DNA of 64,000 bases, from contig NZ_AP018341.1 in NCBI RefSeq assembly GCF_003574135.1, positions 744,001-808,000 on the forward strand, written 5' to 3'. The position numbers were made by a program, and so were the translations under genes. This DNA comes from a cyanobacterium endosymbiont of Rhopalodia gibberula. GTDB lineage: Bacteria; Cyanobacteriota; Cyanobacteriia; Cyanobacteriales; Microcystaceae. Of this stretch, positions 9,725 to 18,998 are shown piece by piece. Position 1 is the stretch's first letter. Every line of letters begins with the position of its first letter. The notes under the pieces are model-generated. The model did not search any database and was not told where the DNA came from. It was given only the letters and a program-made list of their open reading frames with translations.

Positions 9725-10117
9725 ATGGCGCGACCAACAAAAAAAAGCGGTGCAAAGAAGCAGAAAAAAAATGTTCCTAACGGCACGGCTCACATCCAAT
9801 CTACCTTCAATAATACTATCGTTACCATTGCTGATACGAAAGGTGACGTCGTTTCTTGGGCATCAGCTGGTTCAAGCGGTTTCAAGGGGGCGAAGAAAGG
9901 AACTCCCTTTGCGGCACAGACCGCGGCCGATTCAGCGGCTCGACGAGCAATTGATCATGGAATGCGGCAAATTGAGGTAATGGTCAGTGGGCCAGGTGCG
10001 GGACGTGAAACAGCTATTCGTGCTCTTCAAGGTGCAGGACTAGAAATTACCCTTATTCGGGATGTTACTCCTATACCTCACAACGGCTGTCGTCCACCAA
10101 AACGACGCCGAGTTTAG
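9725..10117 (+). CDS. rpsK: 30S ribosomal protein S11
   Basis: S11 forms part of the platform near the Shine-Dalgarno cleft. The 130-residue product has a basic N terminus ([17 protein letters not shown]), then [18 protein letters not shown] and the C-terminal signature [19 protein letters not shown]. Intact, with the standard rpsM-rpsK-rpoA order. Confidence 0.96.
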   Translation: MARPTKKSGAKKQKKNVPNGTAHIQSTFNNTIVTIADTKGDVVSWASAGSSGFKGAKKGTPFAAQTAADSAARRAIDHGMRQIEVMVSGPGAGRETAIRALQGAGLEITLIRDVTPIPHNGCRPPKRRRV

Positions 10118-10209
10118 CCAGCAGTCGCAAATTAAAAAAAACGTAAAAAGTTGGCGTTGGACAAGGCGCGAATCCGCGTCGTAGGGGCATTTGACAATGA
10201 AGGGAGGTC

Positions 10210-11160
10210 ATGGTCGTGGCGCAGTTTCAAATTGAGTGTGTTGAGTCTAAGACTCAGAAAAATCAAAGTCAATATAGTAAGTTTGTCCTGGAGCCTCTAG
10301 AACGAGGACAAGGGACTACAATGGGTAATGCTCTAAGGCGAGTGTTACTAGCTAATTTAGAGGGAGCATCGGTTACGGCGATTCGCATTGCGGGGGTTAA
10401 CCACGAGTTCGCTACCATCCCAGGGGTTAGAGAGGATGTGTTAGAAATCATGTTAAACATGAAGGAAATTGTCCTCAAAAGTTATAGTGATCAGCCGCAA
10501 ATTGGCCGTCTGGTAGCAATGGGAGCGGCTACAGTAACTGCGGCAAATTTTGAGTTACCCTCAGAAGTAGAGGCTGTTGATCCAACTCAGTACATTGCTA
10601 CCTTGACAGAAGGGTCGAAGTTGGAGATGGAGTTTCGAGTTGAAAAAGGAACTGGATATAAAGGAATTTACCGTCACAAAGATGAATCTTCTTCCCTAGA
10701 TTTCTTACAGATCGATGCAGTTTTTATGCCGGTCACCAAGGTTAATTATAGTGTAGAAGACATTAGGGGAGATGGGGCTGAGCCTAAAGATCGACTTATT
10801 TTGGAAATATGGACAAATGGCAGTTTTAATCCAAAAGATGCTCTGTCTGAAGCAGCAGAGATTGTAGTGGATTTATTTAGTCCTCTTAAAGATCTTAATC
10901 AACTTGAAACTAGTCCTCCTGATTATCAAGATGACGATAATCCTCAAAGTCAGATTCCTATTGAAGAACTACAACTTTCGGTGCGAGCTTACAATTGCCT
11001 AAAAAGGGCACAGATAAATACAGTCGCAGATTTATTGGATTATAGTCAAGAAGACCTTCTCGAAATTAAGAATTTTGGGCAAAAGTCTGCTGAAGAGGTG
11101 ATTGAAGCTTTACAAAAGCGGTTGGGCATTACCTTACCTCAGGAAAAAGTTAAACCTTGA
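10210..11160 (+). CDS. rpoA: DNA-directed RNA polymerase subunit alpha
   Basis: The alpha subunit nucleates RNA polymerase assembly and contacts activators. The 316-residue product has the N-terminal dimerisation domain, including KFVLEPLERGQGTTMGNALR and the assembly motif EGASVTAIRI. A variable linker lies around residue 235-250. The C-terminal domain contains IEELQLSVRAYNCLKRA and ELLEIKNFGQ-type helices (DLLEIKNFGQKSAEEVIEAL). ATG at 10210 or GTG at 10216 could start it; AGGGAGG lies at 10201-10207. Confidence 0.95.
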   Translation: MVVAQFQIECVESKTQKNQSQYSKFVLEPLERGQGTTMGNALRRVLLANLEGASVTAIRIAGVNHEFATIPGVREDVLEIMLNMKEIVLKSYSDQPQIGRLVAMGAATVTAANFELPSEVEAVDPTQYIATLTEGSKLEMEFRVEKGTGYKGIYRHKDESSSLDFLQIDAVFMPVTKVNYSVEDIRGDGAEPKDRLILEIWTNGSFNPKDALSEAAEIVVDLFSPLKDLNQLETSPPDYQDDDNPQSQIPIEELQLSVRAYNCLKRAQINTVADLLDYSQEDLLEIKNFGQKSAEEVIEALQKRLGITLPQEKVKP

Positions 11161-11162
11161 TC

Positions 11163-11209
11163 TAAGTCCTCAAATTTTGAGTGTTGTACACTCAAAATTT
11201 GAGGACTTA
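11163..11209 (+). terminator. Perfect 22-bp hairpin between rpoA and rplQ
   Basis: The arms 11163-11184 and 11188-11209 are exact reverse complements with a 3-base loop (TGT). The stem starts two bases after the rpoA stop. There is no T-run, so it may act as an attenuator, RNase III/E processing site or mRNA stabiliser rather than a simple terminator. Seen directly; the role is inferred. Confidence 0.6.
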
Positions 11210-11255
11210 AACTTGACTCGTTACATTACAATTTACTTTAGGAGGAGTAAAAATC

Positions 11256-11606
11256 ATGCGTCACCAATGTCGCGTTCCCCAATTGGGAAAGCCAGCAGAC
11301 CAACGGAAAGCTTTGTTAAGAGCACTCACAACAGAGTTAATTCGTCACGGTCAAATCACAACTACTAAAACTCGAGCCAAAGCTGTGCGCTCTGAGGTGG
11401 AAAGAATGATTACTTTAGCTAAAGACGGCTCTTTATCAGCTAGACGCAGAGCAATAGGCTACATATACGATAAACAGTTAGTTCATGCCCTATTTGCAGA
11501 AGCCAAAGACCGCTATGGTGATCGCAATGGGGGTTACACTCGAGTTGCTCGAACCCTACGCCGTCGCGGAGATAATGCAGAAATGGCTATTATTGAGCTC
11601 GTCTAA
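11256..11606 (+). CDS. rplQ: 50S ribosomal protein L17
   Basis: L17 is a large-subunit protein next to the exit tunnel. The 116-residue product contains the signature [20 protein letters not shown] and [31 protein letters not shown] strong AGGAGGAG ribosome-binding site precedes it (about 11241-11248). It follows rpoA as usual, separated by a long perfect hairpin. Confidence 0.96.
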   Translation: MRHQCRVPQLGKPADQRKALLRALTTELIRHGQITTTKTRAKAVRSEVERMITLAKDGSLSARRRAIGYIYDKQLVHALFAEAKDRYGDRNGGYTRVARTLRRRGDNAEMAIIELV

Positions 11607-11633
11607 ATTATTTTAAAATTTGTTTCGAGATTT

Positions 11634-12530
11634 ATGAACCGAACCCAACCACTAGAAAAACAACGAGTCGCCCTGATTATTCAATATCTGGGAAGTCGCT
11701 TTCATGGTTGGCAGTGGCAGCCCAACCGGCGAACGGTTCAAGCAGAAATCGAAACAGCGATCACCCAAGTCCTTGAAACCAAAGTTACCTTATACGGTGC
11801 AGGACGAACGGATGCAGGAGTTCACGCAGCCGCTCAAGTGGCTCATTTTGACCATTATAGTCCCATTCCTGCAACTCGATGGGCAAATATTCTCAATTCT
11901 CATCTACCCGAAGATATTCTTATTCGGGCCTCGGCCCTCGTTACTGAAAACTGGCACGCTCGTTTTTCGGCCCAGTGGCGACGCTATCGCTACACTTTTT
12001 ATACTGAAAAGCAGCCAAACCTATTTGTAAAACCCTTTAGTTGGCACTATTACCATTCGCTCTTGAATGAATCTCTAATGAACGCGGCTCTTAAACCATT
12101 GATAGGAAAACATCATCTAGCGGCTTTTTGTCGTGCAGGTTCCCATCGTGATCATTGTTGGGTTGAGATTCAAGCCGCTTGTTGTTACCGACAGGGGCCA
12201 TTTATTCATTTAGAAATCCAAGCCAAGGGTTTTCTGTATGGAATGGTGCGTTTATTAGTAGGAATGTTAGTTGAAGTAGGCAGTGGTAGACGTTCTGCTG
12301 ATAACTTTACCGATATTTGGATGAATCAGCGAAGAGAAGAGGTTAAATATTCTGCTCCAGCTAAGGGACTATGCTTGCTGCGGGTAGGTTATCAAAATTT
12401 TCCTTTTCCCTGTAGTGTTCGGTTTGATACCCAACCCTTTGTATTTCATCAAAGTTTTGAACCACAGTTTTCTGTTGCTGAGCAGCCTATAGAGGTGTGT
12501 CATCAGTTCCTAGAAAACTCGATAAAATAA
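11634..12530 (+). CDS. truA: tRNA pseudouridine(38-40) synthase TruA
   Basis: TruA makes pseudouridine at positions 38-40 of tRNA anticodon stems. The catalytic Asp60 lies in GAGRTDAGVHA (residues 55-65). Other family features are YLGSRFHGWQWQPNRRTVQ near the N terminus and KGFLYGMVRLLVGMLVEVG near residue 200. The 298-residue length includes a C-terminal tail (after about residue 265) longer than in E. coli. Placement between rplQ and rplM is common in cyanobacteria. Confidence 0.94.
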   Translation: MNRTQPLEKQRVALIIQYLGSRFHGWQWQPNRRTVQAEIETAITQVLETKVTLYGAGRTDAGVHAAAQVAHFDHYSPIPATRWANILNSHLPEDILIRASALVTENWHARFSAQWRRYRYTFYTEKQPNLFVKPFSWHYYHSLLNESLMNAALKPLIGKHHLAAFCRAGSHRDHCWVEIQAACCYRQGPFIHLEIQAKGFLYGMVRLLVGMLVEVGSGRRSADNFTDIWMNQRREEVKYSAPAKGLCLLRVGYQNFPFPCSVRFDTQPFVFHQSFEPQFSVAEQPIEVCHQFLENSIK

Positions 12531-12554
12531 AATCTATTACTCACTGAGTTCTCC

Positions 12555-13013
12555 ATGAATAAAACCCTAACTTCAACCCTAGAAAATATTGAACATAAAT
12601 GGTATGTTGTCGATGCAACAGACCAACGTTTGGGACGTTTCGCTTGTGAGATTGCAAAAGTTTTACGGGGGAAAAATAAACCAACTTTTACTCCCCATAT
12701 GGATACAGGGGATTTTATTATTGTAGTCAATGCCGAAAAAGTTATGGTAACCGGTAGGAAAAATACTCAAAAACTCTACCGCCGTCATTCAGGTCGACCA
12801 GGAGGGATGAAAATAGAGACCTTTGAAAAACTTCAAGCCCGTATCCCTGAGAGAATTGTTGAAAAAGCTGTCAAGGGAATGCTACCAAAAAGTGCTTTGG
12901 GTCGTAAATTATTTACAAAACTTAAAGTGTATACTGGAGCGACCCATCCCCACCAAGCACAACATCCTGAACAACTTAATATTAATACTATTCCTAATGG
13001 AGGAAAAAATTGA
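12555..13013 (+). CDS. rplM: 50S ribosomal protein L13
   Basis: L13 is an early assembly protein of the large subunit. The 152-residue product has [25 protein letters not shown], the [16 protein letters not shown] segment and the signature [21 protein letters not shown]. Its stop overlaps the rpsI start (TGATG at 13011-13015), which couples the pair as in most bacteria. Confidence 0.96.
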   Translation: MNKTLTSTLENIEHKWYVVDATDQRLGRFACEIAKVLRGKNKPTFTPHMDTGDFIIVVNAEKVMVTGRKNTQKLYRRHSGRPGGMKIETFEKLQARIPERIVEKAVKGMLPKSALGRKLFTKLKVYTGATHPHQAQHPEQLNINTIPNGGKN

Positions 13014-13426
13014 TGCAAGCTACTGCGACTGAAGACAAAGTCATCTATTGGGGAACTGGACGTCGTAAATCAGCGATCGCAAGAGTTCGATTAGTGCCTG
13101 GTAGTGGGGAACTTACCGTCAATGGAAAACCAGGGAACACTTATTTTAACCGAATTGCTTCCTATATTCAGTCGATCAAGGCTCCGTTAGAAACCTTGGG
13201 GCTAGAGAATGACTATGATATTTTAGTCACTTCTCATGGAGGAGGGTTGACCGGTCAGGCGGATGCCGTTAAATTGGGGGTAGCGAGAGCTTTATGTGAG
13301 TTGGCTCCTGAAAATCGCCAACCCTTAAAAGTTGAAGGGTATTTAACTCGTGACCCTAGGGCAAAAGAACGTAAGAAATACGGCTTACATAAAGCTCGTA
13401 AAGCCCCTCAATATTCAAAACGATAA
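13013..13426 (+). CDS. rpsI: 30S ribosomal protein S9
   Basis: S9 reaches the P-site tRNA with its C-terminal tail. From the ATG at 13013 the product is 137 residues, ending in the conserved KAPQYSKR tail. [19 protein letters not shown] and [20 protein letters not shown] are the family signatures. The ATG shares a base with the rplM stop and has GGAGG about ten bases upstream. An in-frame TTG at 13010 is not needed. Confidence 0.96.
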   Translation: MQATATEDKVIYWGTGRRKSAIARVRLVPGSGELTVNGKPGNTYFNRIASYIQSIKAPLETLGLENDYDILVTSHGGGLTGQADAVKLGVARALCELAPENRQPLKVEGYLTRDPRAKERKKYGLHKARKAPQYSKR

Positions 13427-13476
13427 TTTACGATTTTTGTTAACAATTATTAGTCAATAATAGCAGAAGGAGTTTT

Positions 13477-13734
13477 ATGGCTAAACCGGACATTCATCCC
13501 ACTTGGTATCCCGAATCGAAAGTGATTTGTAATGGGGAAGTTGTGATGACAGTAGGATCGACTCAACCCGAAATTAATGTGGAAGTTTGGTCGGGGAATC
13601 ACCCTTTTTATACTGGAACTCAAAAAATGATCGATACGGAGGGACGAATTGATCGCTTTCAAAAGCGGTATGGAAACCTTGCTAAAGGAGGCAATAAAAA
13701 ATCTGAAAAAAAATCTGATGCTTCTGAAGAATAG
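13477..13734 (+). CDS. rpmE: 50S ribosomal protein L31
   Basis: L31 bridges the subunits at the central protuberance. The 85-residue product has [20 protein letters not shown] and [14 protein letters not shown]. It keeps a single Cys, so it is not the four-cysteine zinc-binding form. The C terminus is a Lys/Ser-rich tail. A good AAGGAG site precedes the ATG. It ends the ribosomal run. Confidence 0.95.
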   Translation: MAKPDIHPTWYPESKVICNGEVVMTVGSTQPEINVEVWSGNHPFYTGTQKMIDTEGRIDRFQKRYGNLAKGGNKKSEKKSDASEE

Positions 13735-14249
13735 CAACGCGATTGATGTTAGTGTCTCAGCAGAATTTCTGCTGAGTTCACAGTTTTCGAGATTAAGATG
13801 AGAGAATATGCTGTGTTTAAAATTTAAGCAGCGGTAGGTCAATTTGGGGTAAGATATCGTCAACAATCATCAATTCTGTTCACCACATCTTCAAGCAATT
13901 TGATATTCTAGTCTACGGGTTATTAACAAGTTTAGCTGTCTAGAAACTCTCCATTTAAAATTATTGCGAAAGTATCTCCAGTCCATATTATTTTACATTT
14001 AAATATACATTTTTAGCGGGTAAGGAAACGATTTTTTACTAGTATTTTTATTCCTGTACAAGGGCGGAACTAAAATAGTTATATCTTTAAAAGATAAATT
14101 AGTAGCGTACTCTAGTCGTATTATAAAAGTTCCACTTTTTACTAAACAGATATCGTAATTCTTTAGTTAATTCAAACCGAGTTGGAAGCAAACTCTTTGA
14201 CATAATCTTGTTATTGTTAAATTAGAAGTATTAAAGTTAAGAGAATCCT
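13735..14249. other. Spacer between rpmE and prfA
   Basis: About 515 bases, AT-rich from 13900 on. It holds a hairpin just after rpmE, listed separately. Beyond that I see no convincing frame or remnant; the prfA promoter is probably in the last part. Confidence 0.5.
13756..13776 (+). terminator. Hairpin after rpmE
   Basis: CTCAGCAGAA (13756-13765) pairs with TTCTGCTGAG (13767-13776), leaving an effective loop of a few bases. It lies 22 bases after the rpmE stop and before a long spacer, so it plausibly ends the ribosomal transcript. There is no long T-run. Confidence 0.5.
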
Positions 14250-15362
14250 ATGGCTGAGTCCTATCTATTAGAAAAGTTACAATCTGTTGAACAAACCTAT
14301 GAAGAATTAACCTACCGTCTAGCAGATCCTGACATTGCAACTAACCCTGATGAACTTCAACGGGTAGCTAAGGCACGTTCATCTTTAGAAGAAACTGTTC
14401 TTACTTATGAGACTTGGAAAAAGACTCAAGAGGAGTTAACAGAGGCTAAACAAATCTTCAAAGATGCCGGAGGTGATCTTGAAATGAGAGAAATTGCTTC
14501 CATGGAGGTAGAGGAGTTACAAAAAAAGTCGGAAGATTTAGAAAAAAGACTAAAAATTCTGTTACTTCCTCGTGATCCTAACGATGATAAGAATATCATG
14601 CTAGAAATTCGCGCTGGTACCGGAGGCGATGAGGCCAGTATTTGGGCTGGAGATTTAGTACGTATGTACTCTCGTTATGCAGAAAGTCAGAAATGGATAG
14701 TTAAGCTAGTAAGTGAGTCTCTGGCAGATATGGGTGGATTTAAGGAAGCTATTCTTGAAATTCAAGGGGAACAGGTTTATAGCAAACTTAAATTTGAAGC
14801 CGGGGTTCATCGGGTACAACGCGTTCCTGTAACAGAAGCAGGAGGACGAATTCACACTTCAACTGCAACGGTGGCAATTATGCCAGAGGTGGATGAAGTG
14901 GAAGTCGATATTGATCCTAAAGACATTGAAATATCGACAGCACGTTCAGGGGGGGCAGGGGGACAGAATGTCAATAAGGTAGAAACGGCAGTAGATTTGT
15001 TTTATAAACCTTTGGGTATTCGTATTTTCTGTACAGAAGAGCGTTCGCAGCTACAAAACCGTGAACGGGCAATGCAAATTTTGCGGGCAAAGTTGTACGA
15101 AGTAAAGTTACGGGAACAACACAACGCGGTTAGTTCAATGCGTAAGTCTCAGGTAGGAACAGGAGCACGTTCTGAGAAAATTCGGACTTATAACTATAAA
15201 GACAATCGAATAACGGATCATCGTTTAGGTCAAAATTTTGCTCTTGAGGGAGCTTTGGAAGGAGATATTGAGGATATAATCCAAATTTGTATTAGTCAGG
15301 ATCAACAGGAACGTTTAGAAGAATTAGTAGCTTCCCCAGAAATAGCTGAGGCAATCAATTAA
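14250..15362 (+). CDS. prfA: Peptide chain release factor 1
   Basis: RF1 recognises UAA and UAG stop codons and triggers peptide release. The 370-residue product has the PVT codon-reading tripeptide at about residues 192-194 ([18 protein letters not shown]). The catalytic GGQ is at about residues 236-238 in [19 protein letters not shown]-terminal domain 1 is a coiled coil. prfA downstream of rpmE is the usual cyanobacterial arrangement. Confidence 0.96.
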   Translation: MAESYLLEKLQSVEQTYEELTYRLADPDIATNPDELQRVAKARSSLEETVLTYETWKKTQEELTEAKQIFKDAGGDLEMREIASMEVEELQKKSEDLEKRLKILLLPRDPNDDKNIMLEIRAGTGGDEASIWAGDLVRMYSRYAESQKWIVKLVSESLADMGGFKEAILEIQGEQVYSKLKFEAGVHRVQRVPVTEAGGRIHTSTATVAIMPEVDEVEVDIDPKDIEISTARSGGAGGQNVNKVETAVDLFYKPLGIRIFCTEERSQLQNRERAMQILRAKLYEVKLREQHNAVSSMRKSQVGTGARSEKIRTYNYKDNRITDHRLGQNFALEGALEGDIEDIIQICISQDQQERLEELVASPEIAEAIN

Positions 15363-15383
15363 TCAGGTTGATGATGTCTAATT

Positions 15384-15747
15384 ATGATGAAAATCACTTA
15401 CTATCTTCACGCCGCTATTATTGTTTATAATTTAGAAAAAGCTGAGCATTTTTATGGCTAACTTTTAGGATTAGAAATGATTAATTTTATCTTTATACCG
15501 AGGTTTGATATTAATTAGAAGACTATCAACCTTACGATAAATTATCGACAGTAATCTTGCTATGATTTTATGCAATGAAGAGAAATTAGACTGAAACCGT
15601 CACATTGCTTTTGCAATTAAGAATCTTAGTGAAACGATATACAAAATTAGAGAGTCCTGGTTTTCTTTTGATAAAAGTAGGTCAAAAAAAGTTGTTCTTA
15701 TTACCAGAAATTTTAATGGAAATGTAGTTGGCATTAGTAAAGTTTGA
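15384..15747 (+). pseudogene. VOC-family (glyoxalase-like) protein, decayed
   Basis: From the ATG the frame reads MKITYYLHAAIIVYNLEKAEHFYG, then a stop, LLGLEMINFIF, and more stops. After a frame change it continues HIAFAIKNLSETIYKIRESW and ends NFNGNVVGISKV with a stop. This follows the layout of small cyanobacterial VOC proteins (LEKAEHFYG...LGLE...HIAFAI...DGNVIEL). At least three stops and one frameshift make it non-functional. It starts about 20 bases after prfA on the same strand. Confidence 0.75.
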
Positions 15748-16396
15748 TATACCATTACAAATATCAAAAATAGTCTCTGTCCACCCTACAAAATAATAAT
15801 ATTGATACTTGACTTTTTAAAAACCCCGTAGTGTGTTAATTCTCTCAATTATTTTATACAAATAAAAAGAAAGCCCAAAGTTTAAAAAACATATTTTGTA
15901 GCTAATAATTAAAAACACAAAATTTGTATATTCCAATAATTTTGAATTAATCAATAGTTCTTTAAAACAATATTTAGTATATCTTATGAAGATAAAAATT
16001 TTACTTAAATACCCTGTTAAGTTATTAACACAATTATTAAACATTAGTCTAAGTTCTTAAATATATCACTTTAAGGTTTTTAAAAAAATAATTTATTCAT
16101 AAAAACACTCAGTTTTTGGGGTTAAAAAATCACCAAAAATTACAGATATTTCAGGTTAATAAAATTTATAAATAAAAATTATATGATAATTACTTACTCA
16201 TATCTTCCAATTAATCCAAATGTTAAAATTGCCCATATCTCGATACAAGTAATAATAAAAAAATATGTGTATTTTTTATTTACATTTTTGCAAAAAAAAT
16301 AACTATAATTAACACTATTAATTACTATTAATCTTCAAGAAGAGGTCAACCGAAAAAGTCAATTATAAAACTTGGGAATGTGTTTCAAATTACATC
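15748..16396. other. AT-rich spacer without recognisable genes
   Basis: About 650 bases of very AT-rich sequence with stops in all frames. One minus-strand open frame (15817-16044) has low-complexity, Ile/Leu/Phe/Asn-rich translation and no family resemblance. I treat it as chance. Confidence 0.6.
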
Positions 16397-16748
16397 TTAG
16401 TTAAGAATAATTAATTTAATATCAGCATTTCGTAGAAATTGCTGTTTAAAGTCGACGATAATTTTGTTAAAAGTGCACTTTTGGTTGATAGAGATGAATT
16501 AAGCTTGGTTTTACTTCTTAGCAACACTCTATAGGTCAGTAATTAAGTCGAAAGTCCTATCGTTGTTATGAGACTAGCCTAGATCATATTCGCCCTCGAG
16601 AACGGCTATGATGTCGGAACAAACATGCTGTCCGTTATAACTACGGATATCAGCTTCAACCTTAATAGAAATGCCGAGATTGCTTAAAGAAGCGTTTAAG
16701 ATGACAGTATTTGTGATATTCAGTACGCGGAGTACTAAAGTGAGATAT
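16397..16748 (-). pseudogene. DUF1257 (Ycf35-like) protein, decayed
   Basis: Reading the minus strand from 16748, GGAGG (16758-16762) precedes ATA TCT CAC TTT AGT ACT, that is (M)SHFST with the start codon changed from ATG to ATA. After an early frameshift the frame reads LGISIKVEADIRSYNGQHV, IAVLEGEYDLG, a stop where Trp is expected, DRTFDLITDL, another stop for Trp, SVAKK, and NADIKLIILN before the true stop. This matches the DUF1257/Ycf35 family along its whole ~117 codons. Function of the family is poorly defined. Confidence 0.8.
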
Positions 16749-16804
16749 TTTAGATTTCCTCCAGAAGAATAGAAGACAACAATAATTTATGATTTGCCAT
16801 CTTA

Positions 16805-16978
16805 CTAAATAGGAACCAGTTTTTGACCACACTGTTAACACAAAGTTAGCCTTTTGTCTTGTTAGAAAATAGTAGAAAACTTGTTAGAACTCCAATCGTT
16901 AATATTCAGCAACAGAGGCTGAAGTGGGTTGTGCGCATTATCTTGCCAGGACTAAAGGGTTGTTACCTCTTCAGTCAT
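16805..16978 (-). pseudogene. Former ~57-residue zinc-ribbon-like protein, three internal stops
   Basis: From the minus-strand ATG at 16978 one frame runs to the stop at 16805 without any frameshift. It carries three internal stops, two of them one base from Gln codons. It reads SWQDNAHNPLQPLLLNINDW and ends C-stop-QCGQKLVPI, a CxxC knuckle at the C terminus. I do not recognise the family. It lies between the DUF1257 and Ycf46 fossils on the same strand. Confidence 0.5.
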
Positions 16979-17169
16979 TGTCGGCGATAGAGATAGGATG
17001 GATTTAATCGCAACAATAATATCAAGCTATGTTAACTCCCTATTTTAAGCAAAAACATCATGTATTGTAGCTGTTAGAGCCTGCTAAATCTCTACACACA
17101 AAAAAACATAAAAAACCTTAGCCAATTTCTCAATATCGAAGCGAAGAATATTCACTCAGAGCAAGTCTT

Positions 17170-18070
17170 GCTAAGCTAAATATTAAAAACAGCTCGACGT
17201 TTATCAAACGCCTTGTTCATAAGAATCCTCTTGATAAGAGATCTACTTGGTTTGCGGTTGCCATCACAAAAACAAGTGATGTTTTTTCTCGTATTCAAGT
17301 CAGGAAGGAACCAGAAATACGGCTAAAAGTTCCCTTATTAGAATCAGCAAACCCAGTTCCTCCGAATAAAGGCTTGTCTAATTCATCAATGAAGAAAATG
17401 ACTGGGGAAATAGATTCGTCCGTCTTGAATGCATTACAAAGGTTTGTCTCGGAATGTCCTATCGTCAAACTATCATAAACTAGTCCCATGTCTAAGTATA
17501 ATAGGGGCGATCTCCACAAAAGGAAAATAGTTTTGGCAATAAGGAACTTTCCGTACCATCGAACTACGAAAATAAGCATTCTTTTGGGATTGGATAAACT
17601 ATATTTCCTAGCTCTTTTTGTAAACATATCGGAGCGTTGTTTTAGCCATTTATTTAATTTTTCTAGTCCACCTACTGCATTGATAATTTTATTTTCTTCG
17701 ATGCAATCCAAAACTTCATTACGATGGATAAGTTGCTTCTTTTCAGACAGAACACTACTTCATCTTCAGTTAAACGATCTGTTTTGACATAGACTTTACA
17801 ATAAATTTTTTCAGCTTCATCTCTTTTTAATCCTAAATCCATTTTCAGTAGTCTTTTGCGCACTCCTATGTCCGTTCGGTGCATCTTTGTCTTCTCTAGC
17901 TGATGGTAGAAAATTTTATTGGGTTCGCTTAAATCTGAAAAAGGAAAATCAAAGACAACAACTCTTTTTTTAATTCAATAGGAATATCTTGTAGCAGAGA
18001 CATCAAAATAATGATTTTCTCAAGGGAATTGAGATTAGTTTTTACATCTCGCAACCACCGTATATCTTAT
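17170..18070 (-). pseudogene. Ycf46-type AAA+ ATPase, decayed
   Basis: The minus strand, switching frames several times, reads RWLRDVKTNLNSLEKIIILM, then LQDIPIELKKE, VVVFDFPFSDL, LGLKRDEAEKIYCKVYVKTD, RLTEDEV, AVGGLEKLNKWLKQRS, ARKYSLSNPKRMLI, VIFFIDELDKPLFGG and EKTSLVFVMATAN. This is the order of the Ycf46 family (VGGL..LK.WL; Walker B as IDELDK). The Walker A (GxxGTGKS in the family) is ruined to RWYGKF, and there are several frameshifts and stops. Boundaries are approximate. Confidence 0.85.
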
Positions 18071-18998
18071 TAAAGATAAAAAAATTGTGTAAAACTTAAT
18101 TTCGGAAAACTTTTATCGCTATTTTCCTCATCATAGTCTTATCCGAGATAATTTTAGAGAAAATTGAGAGTACACGAAAGATGACAGTAGAAATGAAGAA
18201 GAATACTATTCTGTTTGGTTATGAAGATAAGGCAGTCGAATAGCTAAGGTACTCTACAGATTTGATTAAATTTTAAAAAAGTGATCATAAAAAATATTTT
18301 TTATATGTACAAAATAAAGATATTAATCCAATACATGAAGCTACGAACATCGCTAAAAATTGATCTATCTCTGTTTTTTCTTCATAAAGAACACGCTATT
18401 TTTATTTTTTTAAATGTTTTGTTGATTCAAAAGAGTATTTTGACATATATTTATATTCTTCTCTTTTAAGAATAGCTACTAAGTCAACTATTTCAATAAT
18501 TTATTTTTTTGTTATTAGATAAACAAAATCAGTAAAAAAAACAAATAAGTTTATAATTTAAAGTCGTGGTTAGCGGTAAATTTTACAAGCAAAAAATATT
18601 AAGCAGAGAATTATTCTAGCAATTTTACCTTCCTATCTTGTTAATCTTAATCACTGAACTTCATGTTCGTAGTGCTCATTCTTAACAAGACAATGGAGAA
18701 TAGGTAATAAGTTTTTATTTACACTAATAGTATCGTATTTTTTATCTTTACCTAATCTATGAAAGATTTAAATTTACAAAAATGCTAAATTGAAGAATAG
18801 TATAAAATATATTGTAGATCCACAAATCACTAAAATTAGATGATTAATGATTACTTATAGATGAAATTTTATTTTTTAATATTATTAAATATAGTTTGAA
18901 AAACGGACATTACTACAGACTTTATGTTTTCTTCTTAAAAGACAGTTATTATTCTTTTATATTAAACTAAGTCAAATTGTATATCTATGATCCTATAA
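18071..18998. other. AT-rich spacer upstream of the cation transporter
   Basis: The part next to 18070 may contain the unreadable N-terminal portion of the Ycf46 fossil. The rest is AT-rich with no recognisable frame. The small plus-strand frame at 18281-18469 has low-complexity translation and is treated as chance. Confidence 0.5.

Noticed and set aside
17488-17787. Plus-strand 99-residue frame
   Set aside because: It is antisense to the Ycf46 fossil, which explains the sequence better.
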